A DNA stretch of 12,031 nucleotides from Vairimorpha ceranae. Lineage: Eukaryota; Microsporidia; Nosematidae. Made by a program: the position numbers and the translations under genes. The notes under the pieces are model-generated. The model made no database searches. It had not been told where the DNA came from and saw nothing but the letters and a program-made list of their open reading frames with translations. Where the stretch lies: the NCBI RefSeq assembly GCF_000988165.1, contig NW_020169395.1:1-12031 (forward strand), in the 5' to 3' direction. Of this stretch, positions 7,449 to 12,031 are shown in pieces (positions within the stretch are counted from its first letter, which is position 1; every line of letters starts with the position of its first letter).

Positions 7449-7819
7449 TTTTCATTTAAAACATTAGAAAGGGATTAAGAAATAAAATTATACGCCCCTT
7501 GATGCTTTTATTACACGTTCCCTGTAGCCATTTCATTTTGTAAAAAATATTGGCAATGATTACGGCTTTTAAATAAATTTTCTGACTAAAATTATATAAC
7601 GCTTAAGGAAAAAAGGGATGGACCCGGGGATAGGGGAAACATAAATTTTCCAAAATTTTATTTCTAAATATTTATGACCTCCAAATGTTGAAACTTTTTG
7701 TATTAGCAAGAAGAGCAGAAATTGAGGAAAGTTTCCTTTCTTTTACTGTTAAATTGGTGCTTTTAAATATTACACCAAGGTTATGTGAATGTTGTGACGT
7801 AAAGTGTTTAAAAAGGGGG
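7449..7819. other. Degenerate stretch, no assignable gene
   Basis: This stretch and the bases just beyond contain overlapping 70-codon frames on opposite strands (7685-7897 plus, 7672-7884 minus). The plus frame carries a Cys cluster (LCECCDVKC) and the minus frame a weak HFTSQHSHN motif. Neither has a convincing family match. The most likely content is the eroded 3' end of the old minus-strand Merlin copy. Confidence 0.4.
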
Positions 7820-8022
7820 AAATATACGGCGTATAAAATGAAAGTCGTTTTAAATGTAACAATTGCCGGAGTTGAAAATCCCAAACCTTGTTTGTAAAAA
7901 CAATATTTAACTATACCAAAGTAAAGGCTTCAACGATTTTTTGCACTTTGTACCTGCATTCACTCGAAGTTAAGATTCCTGACATTGTTTTTGAATGTAA
8001 TGTTTTTGAAGAATGAGTAAAA
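7820..8022 (-). pseudogene. Old minus-strand Merlin transposase, downstream piece
   Basis: Read leftward from 8022, weak but ordered Merlin-like motifs appear: SGILTSSECRYK near 7980-7945, where a TD-CW-AY block is expected, FTLV-stop-LNIVFTNK near 7915-7880, matching HLTVNHS-FVNP, and IVTFKTTF near 7860-7840, where TNTIEGSW would lie. If the transposon at 8031-9041 and one duplication copy are removed, these motifs fall about 77 codons after the first catalytic Asp in the upstream piece, close to the 81 measured in the inserted copy. The similarity is low and the assignment depends on this spacing argument. Confidence 0.4.
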
Positions 8023-8030
8023 GAATAATC
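8023..8030. repeat. Target site duplication, left (GAATAATC)
   Basis: GAATAATC directly before the element matches AAATAATC directly after it (9042-9049) at 7 of 8 positions. Eight base pairs is the duplication length known for Merlin elements. Confidence 0.75.
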
Positions 8031-8037
8031 GGATCAG

Positions 8038-8070
8038 TGCGGTTATTTCCCCCGGGGGGAAATAACCGCA
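8038..8070. repeat. Perfect fold-back at the left end of the young Merlin element
   Basis: TGCGGTTATTTCCCCC (8038-8053) is exactly complementary to GGGGGAAATAACCGCA (8055-8070) with one unpaired G between. The right-hand arm is a second, inverted copy of the TIR interior. The 3' end of the element has no equivalent. Confidence 0.9.
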
Positions 8071-8094
8071 GTATATTTTTTTACTCTTATATGA

Positions 8095-8986
8095 GAAAAA
8101 ATTTTGCCAATTATTGGTACTGATATAAATTGTTCTATTAACTTTCTCAAGTCCAAAGGATTAATTAAAAGAAGCATGTGTTGCGTTTATTGCTCTAGAG
8201 GTATAGACTGGCTAGCTTGCAGTAAGACCAAAGACAAATTTGTTTGGAAGTGCGGAAAGAAACAATATCTTAATTTTAAAACTAAACTTTCAATCAGAAA
8301 CAATTCGTTTTTTGAAAAAAACGAATTGATTTACAAATGAGAGTATACGCCATTTACCATAAGAGCATAAACACTTCGCATAAAAATATTGGCGTTTTGA
8401 CGGGACCAAGACACGATAAGGTAACTGACATGTGCAGAAGTTTTAGAAATGCATGTGTAAAGTTCTTTATTAGAAATACTATTTCCCTTGGTGGTCCTAG
8501 CATTATATGCCAAATTGATGAAAGCTTGTATTTTCACAAGCAAAAATATCATGGGGGACGCACGTCAGAACATCAAGTCTGAGTTTTTGGGATAGTTGAT
8601 ACAAGTTATTTATCGGCAAGAGGATACATAGAGGTTGTAGCCCCAAAAGATAAAGCTACCCTTCTGTATACTATTCGAAGAATATGTTTGCCTGGTAAGA
8701 TTATTCATAAAGATCAATGGGCTGCATATAAGGATATTACAGGCTTGGGGGTTCAACATTATACAGTAAACCGTTCTTTAAATTTTGTTAATCCTGATAA
8801 TGGTGTCCATACGTAACATATGAATCGTATTGGAATAAGGATAAAATTTATATTGAAAAAATGAAAGGCGTTAAAAAGAAAGGCTTAAGTTCATATCTTG
8901 CTGAATATATGTGACGTAAAATATTTAGAGCTAATGGGTTTTATAAAATATTAGAATGTTTGACTGTATTGAATAAAAATAATTAA
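8095..8986 (+). pseudogene. Merlin DDE transposase of the 8031-9041 element
   Basis: The reading frames total about 297 codons, a normal Merlin length. An N-terminal zinc-ribbon-like part (FLKSKGLIKRSMCCVYC ... FVWKCGKKQ, then KLSIRNNSFFEKNEL) runs to a stop at 8338-8340. A frame change then leads to GVLTGPRHDKVTDMCRSF, IICQIDESLYFHKQKYHGG with Asp at 8517-8519, a TGA at 8580-8582 where Trp is expected, then an open stretch with IEVVAPKDKATLLYTI, IIHKDQWAAY (Asp at 8712-8714) and HYTVNRSLNFVNPDNGVHT. A TAA at 8814-8816 and a one-base loss near 8823 destroy the region of the catalytic Glu. YWNKDKIYIEKMKG and YLAEYM-TGA-RKIF complete the C-terminus, ending at 8984-8986. There is no in-frame ATG at the start; the nearest ATG (8091) is in another frame. 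Few lesions suggest recent inactivation. Confidence 0.92.
8301..8328. repeat. 28-bp palindrome inside the transposase coding region
   Basis: CAATTCGTTTTTT (8301-8313) and AAAAAACGAATTG (8316-8328) are exact complements around a 2-base loop. The sequence lies in the codons for NNSFFEKNEL, about ten bases before the frame break at 8338. Confidence 0.9.
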
Positions 8987-9018
8987 ATTTCTCTATTATT
9001 TTTTTTTATTTTTTTCTG

Positions 9019-9041
9019 GGGGAAAATAACCGCACTGATCC
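9019..9041 (-). repeat. Right terminal inverted repeat of the young Merlin element
   Basis: The complement begins GGATCAGTGCGGTTATTTTC and pairs with 8031-8053, with one additional T before the C run. Confidence 0.9.
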
Positions 9042-9049
9042 AAATAATC
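9042..9049. repeat. Target site duplication, right (AAATAATC)
   Basis: It matches 8023-8030 except at the first base. Confidence 0.75.
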
Positions 9050-9410
9050 AATTCTTTTTTTGTTCTGTCTTTCAACCAACCCAATTCCTAAACGCCTTCT
9101 ACAGGATAATCTCTGTTATATCTTCTTTTGCTGAATTTAGATTTGTCTATTTCAATAATTTCATCTTCACTGCCACATAATTATTATTTTTATAGAAATT
9201 TTTTTTGATAGTTCTATATACACATTTTTTATGCTAACTCTTACGATATATAAGCAATAGAAAATGAGGGGGTTTTGATAGGTCATAATTCTAATATTCT
9301 TAGAAACTTAAATCTTCAAAGATAGTTTTCTTCCAGATAGAAACCCGTTTATTATAAGCGAAACAGAATTTATTTTTACAACGAAAAAATTCATAAGTTT
9401 TATCTCAAAT
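9042..9410 (-). pseudogene. Old minus-strand Merlin transposase, upstream piece
   Basis: Read leftward from about 9395, the N-terminal zinc-binding region appears as FFRCKNKFCFAYNKRVSIWK then TIFED. It aligns with FVWKCGKKQ...KLSIRNNSFFEK in the young element. After a degraded stretch, EIIEIDKSKFSKRRYNRD (9112-9161) gives the Merlin signature with Asp at 9145-9147 (Lys replaces the usual Glu), then PVEGV-TAG-ELGWLKDRTKK. The frame then meets the right end of the young transposon at 9041. TAG again sits at an expected Trp. It predates the insertion and is of a different lineage from the inserted element. Confidence 0.75.
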
Positions 9411-9557
9411 GTTTTGTTGCCCTTATCTATACCCATCCCACACCTACTTCCATTTATTATCTTAAAATTATTCAGAATTTAATTTTTAAGTTCTTTCTTT
9501 TTAAACTTTGAACTTTATTTTTAAAGGCTAAAAAAAATTTCAGAACCCCTTTTTTTA
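9411..9557. other. AT-rich stretch before the membrane-protein frame
   Basis: No gene was recognised. A CCCC run at 9546-9549 lies 8 bases upstream of the GTG that opens the membrane-protein frame. C-rich motifs just upstream of start codons are known in microsporidia, so this may be a promoter remnant. Confidence 0.3.
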
Positions 9558-9866
9558 GTGCATCTGCGTATTTTTAACCCTATATTTGCTTTGATATTGG
9601 TGTCGCTAGCCACAGCTGGTGGACTTTTTTTCCTTTTCTTTGTTGCGGCTGTTATTATGATCAGGGCCCAGCCCAAGTTGTACTTCTTAGCCTTTAATAT
9701 ACTTACAGTTTTTGCTACAATCTTCGTTTTTAAATATACGTTATTTACTTTAATTATGATGAGTGAGGAATATACTCATAAAATCTATAATACTTACTAT
9801 TTTTTTATGATCGGGCTTGGACCAGCATTTTTTGTTGCATTCAACATACCAACATATATAATATAA
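9558..9866 (+). CDS. Hypothetical three-helix membrane protein, start codon unclear
   Basis: An uninterrupted frame of 102 codons, opened by GTG and in fact open from 9525, ends in TAA at 9864-9866. Three hydrophobic segments are evident: residues about 6-34 (NPIFALILVSLATAGGLFF onward), 42-68 (YFLAFNILTVFATIFVFKYT onward) and 80-102 (a Gly/Pro-containing last helix). Short charged links separate them (RAQPK and MSEEYTHKIYN). Codon use is less AT-biased than the surroundings (GCC, GCG, GGC, CAG), and it lacks the stop-littered look of the neighbouring transposon relics, so it may be a host gene or a 3' fragment of one. No ATG exists before codon 34 (9657-9659). A CCCC run just upstream of the GTG favours a mutated ATG start; a truncated gene is the alternative. 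No family was recognised. Confidence 0.45.
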   Translation: MHLRIFNPIFALILVSLATAGGLFFLFFVAAVIMIRAQPKLYFLAFNILTVFATIFVFKYTLFTLIMMSEEYTHKIYNTYYFFMIGLGPAFFVAFNIPTYII

Positions 9867-10073
9867 CCATACATATTATACTACCTCACACACGGACGCC
9901 ACCAACACATCAATAACAGCATCATACTGTTTTTTTCCGACACAAACCAGGAACGACGACTTGGTTCAAGCATAATGCCTAGTCAACAATACGTCTAACT
10001 AAAACAATTATAAAAAGATTTATTTTCATTAGATCTAGGATGAATACTTTTTTTTAAAAAAATTATACCCCAT
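9867..10073. other. Intergenic stretch
   Basis: Nothing recognisable was seen. The first 100 bases are richer in C and A than the rest of the window (runs of CACACA, ACGCCACCAAC) and could be the 3' flank of the membrane-protein gene. The remainder is A/T runs. Confidence 0.4.
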
Positions 10074-11022
10074 GATTGCACCAGTCAAAGCAAATGAGGA
10101 ATACCATAATATTGTACAATACTTGCAGGGGAAAGATGTGACAATCGGGGAGATTAAGTAAGCAAACTATCGATTTAAAAATGGTGTGGAAATTTTGTTT
10201 GGTAGACAATCTACTTTTTTTAAAAAATGCAAATGGAAACCACAAACGTGTTATTGTTGAGGGCATAATGGCGGCAATAAAACTTGAGGTGCAGACATTG
10301 CACAGACAAAAACATTATGAACACAATCGTTTTTATGGACTGTGCAAGCAACTGTATTTCTTTATACCAAAACCGCTTGTTAGAGGGTTTGTGCAGAATG
10401 CAATATTTGTGCACAAGCACAACCTCTAAAAACAAAAGAAAAATTTAAACACATTTTGCCAAGCAGGCCTTTTGAAGGGTTGATAATAGATCTTATTGAT
10501 ATGAGGAGTTATGCTTGTCAAAATAGTGATTACACTTGGATCTTAATTGGTATAGATGTAAATGCAAAGCATACATTAACCGGTTCGATGAAGCAAAAAC
10601 GGCTGTTGAAGTTGTTATGCGTTTAAAACCCCCTTTATATCCTTGGTTATCCTCAAATTTATAAGTTGACTATGGTAAAGAATTTACAAATTCAGTTTTC
10701 ACTGGATTTTGCAACTCAAAAAAATACTCTAATTCATGGTAAGCCTGGGCATCTGCAAAGCCAAGGCTAAGTTGTGAGATTTAATCAAACTCTTACAAGA
10801 TATCTACAATAACATTTGTATAATCAAAACAATGCAAATAATAAAAAATGGTCATCAATTTTACAAAAGATGGCTTATGAGTAAAATATGGCTGTTCATT
10901 CTGTGGCAAATAAGTCGCCATTTAATTTGTTTTTTTATAAAATTGGCTTTAATACGATATTACTCGAGAATAAAGGTGAATATGAAGAGAGAAGTGATAA
11001 AAATATAAACATTGGTGTATAA
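10074..11022 (+). pseudogene. KRBA2/SCAND3-like retroviral-type integrase, broken
   Basis: Proteins of this type carry an HHCC zinc finger and an rve DDE core and are common transposon-derived genes in microsporidia and animals. Here HRQKHYEHNRFYGLCKQLYF, then IPKPLVRGFVQN, then (after a one-base loss near 10398) NICAQAQPLK forms the zinc finger. SRPFEGLIIDLIDMRSYACQ has the first Asp at 10489-10491, NSDYTWILIGIDVNAKHTLT follows, and after frame changes DYGKEFTNSVFTGFCNSKK has the second Asp at 10668-10670. GKPGHLQSQG-TAA-VVRFNQ follows, where the catalytic Glu is Val (GTG, 10774-10776). LTRYLQ, KKWSSILQKMAYE and VANKSPFNLFFYK finish the core. Spacing of about 60 and 35 residues is textbook for D,D(35)E. 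Lesions are few for its length, so decay is recent to moderate. Confidence 0.85.
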
Positions 11023-11039
11023 ATGAAGATCCAATAAAA

Positions 11040-12031
11040 AGTCGTGCCGTCCCAAAACCTCTACTTTATAAAAAAATTTTTAACCCATATATGAGAGAAC
11101 TTTTTTGGATTATTAGCCAGAAAGATACATCCGTTCCAGTAGTTGATTTTTTTATTTATAGTTTTAATAGAAAAGGACCTAATAGCAACGACTATTGGGG
11201 GTGTTTAAAGTCGGGATGTGGCACTTCGATTGTACCAAGGGTGTCCTCCCTTGTTAAGAAAGCTGAAATTCATATGCACAGTCATGATCTTACAACAATC
11301 ATTAAGTTCCAAATGAAGGTTTTTATTAAATCAAGACTTTTGGAGAATTTGTTTATTTCTGCAAATAAATTATATGATGCAGCATTGTTTTTATTCATGT
11401 GATGAATTTATTCTGGGATTTGCACCTTCCTATTATTCTTTTAAAACCAGTTTATATAGATGGAAAAAAGAAGTTTTGCCAAATGGCGGCTTTTTAGCGA
11501 TACAAAATTTTAATTTTAACGAGTTTATTTTACCAAACGGGCATAATACTCTAATTTTTAAAGAGATAGAAATACATAAAATAATAATTATGAACGATCT
11601 GAATTTTATTGGCCGGTTTACTGCTTCAAAAAACTAGAAATTGGTTTTAGGGAGAACTTTTAAGTTTTCATCGAATAGTTTTTTCAGCTTTATATAATTC
11701 ATAGTGATTTTAATGGACAAAGCTTTCCACTGGTTTACATTTTTTTATTTAGTAAAACAAAGGAAATATATGTTAAATCTTTTCAAGTTTAAAAAACCAA
11801 TTACATCGTTTTGGAATAATCCTAAACCCTGATAAAATTCAAATTGACTTTGAGATAGCGACGTTTAGTGCTATAAGAATTGTCTTTTCCGATGCAAGTG
11901 TATCTGGATGCTATTTTCATTTTGGAGAGGCAATATGGAGAAAAAATCAAAAACTCGGACTTGTAACATTGTAAAACAATAATATTTTGTTTCGAAATTT
12001 TGTTGAAATGCTTTCAGGCATTGCTTTAGTA
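11040..12031 (+). pseudogene. MULE transposase with FLYWCH-type zinc finger, runs off the window
   Basis: Mutator-like transposases cut out and reinsert MULE elements. An open stretch to 11402 holds an N-terminal FLYWCH-type finger: FFIYSFNRKGPNSNDYWGCL, then SGCGTSIV and IHMHSHD (Cys-Cys-His-His). A second frame (11374-11637) has ILGFAPSYYSFKTSLYRWKK then EVLPNG, usual before the catalytic domain. Next LGRTFKFSSNSFF corresponds to DGTFK but lacks its Asp (GGG at 11650-11652). LYIIHSDFNGQSFPLVYIFL and FSKTKEIYVKSFQ follow, then IQIDFEIATFSAIRIVF with Asp at 11846-11848, GCYFHFGEAIWRK (CxxH, 11909-11920) and, after a TAA, NNNILFRNFVEMLSGIALV at the edge. The C-terminus and any terminal repeats lie beyond the window. 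Confidence 0.88.

Larger units (their letters stand above)
8031..9041 (+). mobile_element. Merlin-type DNA transposon, about 1.0 kb, young
   Basis: Terminal inverted repeats start GGATCAGTGCGGTTATTT at both ends (8031-8053 left, complement of 9019-9041 right). They differ essentially by one extra T before the C run on the right. Near-identical 8-bp flanks mark the insertion site. One transposase frame set fills the interior. The left end also carries a perfect inverted copy of the TIR interior, making a hairpin. Sharp ends, a near-perfect duplication and relatively few lesions show it is the most recent identifiable insertion here. It splits an older Merlin transposase of opposite orientation. 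Confidence 0.9.

Noticed and set aside
7685..7897. + strand 70-codon frame with Cys cluster LCECCDVKC
   Set aside because: It suggests a zinc ribbon, but no second Cys pair is well placed, no family match was recognised, and the region fits better as the eroded tail of a minus-strand Merlin copy.
8331..8552. Minus-strand 73-codon frame
   Set aside because: It is antisense to the well-supported Merlin transposase.
8580..8914. TGA read as Trp (alternative genetic code)
   Set aside because: TGG also encodes Trp in the same gene, TAA and TAG stops and frameshifts are equally present, and microsporidia use the standard code, so decay explains it.
10063..10435. Minus-strand frames at 10063-10266 and 10220-10435
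   Set aside because: Both are antisense to the KRBA2-like integrase zinc-finger region.
1..12031. CRISPR arrays, tRNA or rRNA genes, bacterial operons with ribosome binding sites
   Set aside because: No regularly spaced repeats, cloverleaf with conserved T-loop, rRNA signature or consistent Shine-Dalgarno sequences were seen.

Overview
The window looks like a transposon graveyard from an AT-rich, compact eukaryotic genome, most likely a microsporidian. This is inferred from very high A+T, no visible introns, and the mix of element types: Merlin/IS1016-type (ISXO2-like) transposases, a short Ty3/gypsy retrotransposon, a KRBA2/SCAND3-like DDE integrase and a Mutator-like (MULE) transposase with a FLYWCH-type zinc finger. 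No rRNA, tRNA, CRISPR array or bacterial-style operon was seen. Almost every coding stretch is broken by stops and frameshifts, so genes were recognised by translating across frames.

Layout: 1-190 holds an unassigned coding-like scrap. 880-2578 holds three consecutive decayed Merlin transposases on the + strand (about 880-1321, 1530-1995, 2170-2578). 2579-3884 is a Merlin element with about 31-bp terminal inverted repeats and a minus-strand transposase that keeps D, D and E. It appears to sit in the 3' end of the third + copy. 4101-7443 is a full-length but dead Ty3/gypsy element on the minus strand (gag, protease, RT, RNase H, integrase). Its LTRs are only 45-50 bp, with a primer binding site and a 5-bp CCCCC target duplication. 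8031-9041 is a second Merlin element, relatively young, with clear TIRs and a near-perfect 8-bp duplication. It interrupts an older Merlin transposase on the minus strand, whose pieces lie at 9042-9410 and about 7820-8022. 9558-9866 is an open frame for a three-helix membrane protein, the only candidate host gene. 10074-11022 is a decayed KRBA2-like integrase, and 11040 to the window end is a decayed MULE transposase running off the edge.

Nothing forms a pathway. The story is successive insertion and decay of four transposon classes. The most unusual structural points are the extremely short LTRs and the fact that both TIR-bounded Merlin elements carry an extra inverted TIR copy only at the end upstream of their transposase, forming a fold-back there. 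Catalytic losses are visible in several copies: D to Y and E to K in one Merlin, E to V in the KRBA2-like integrase, RT motif A missing in gypsy. Tryptophan positions are repeatedly replaced by stop codons, consistent with G-to-A pressure on dead copies.
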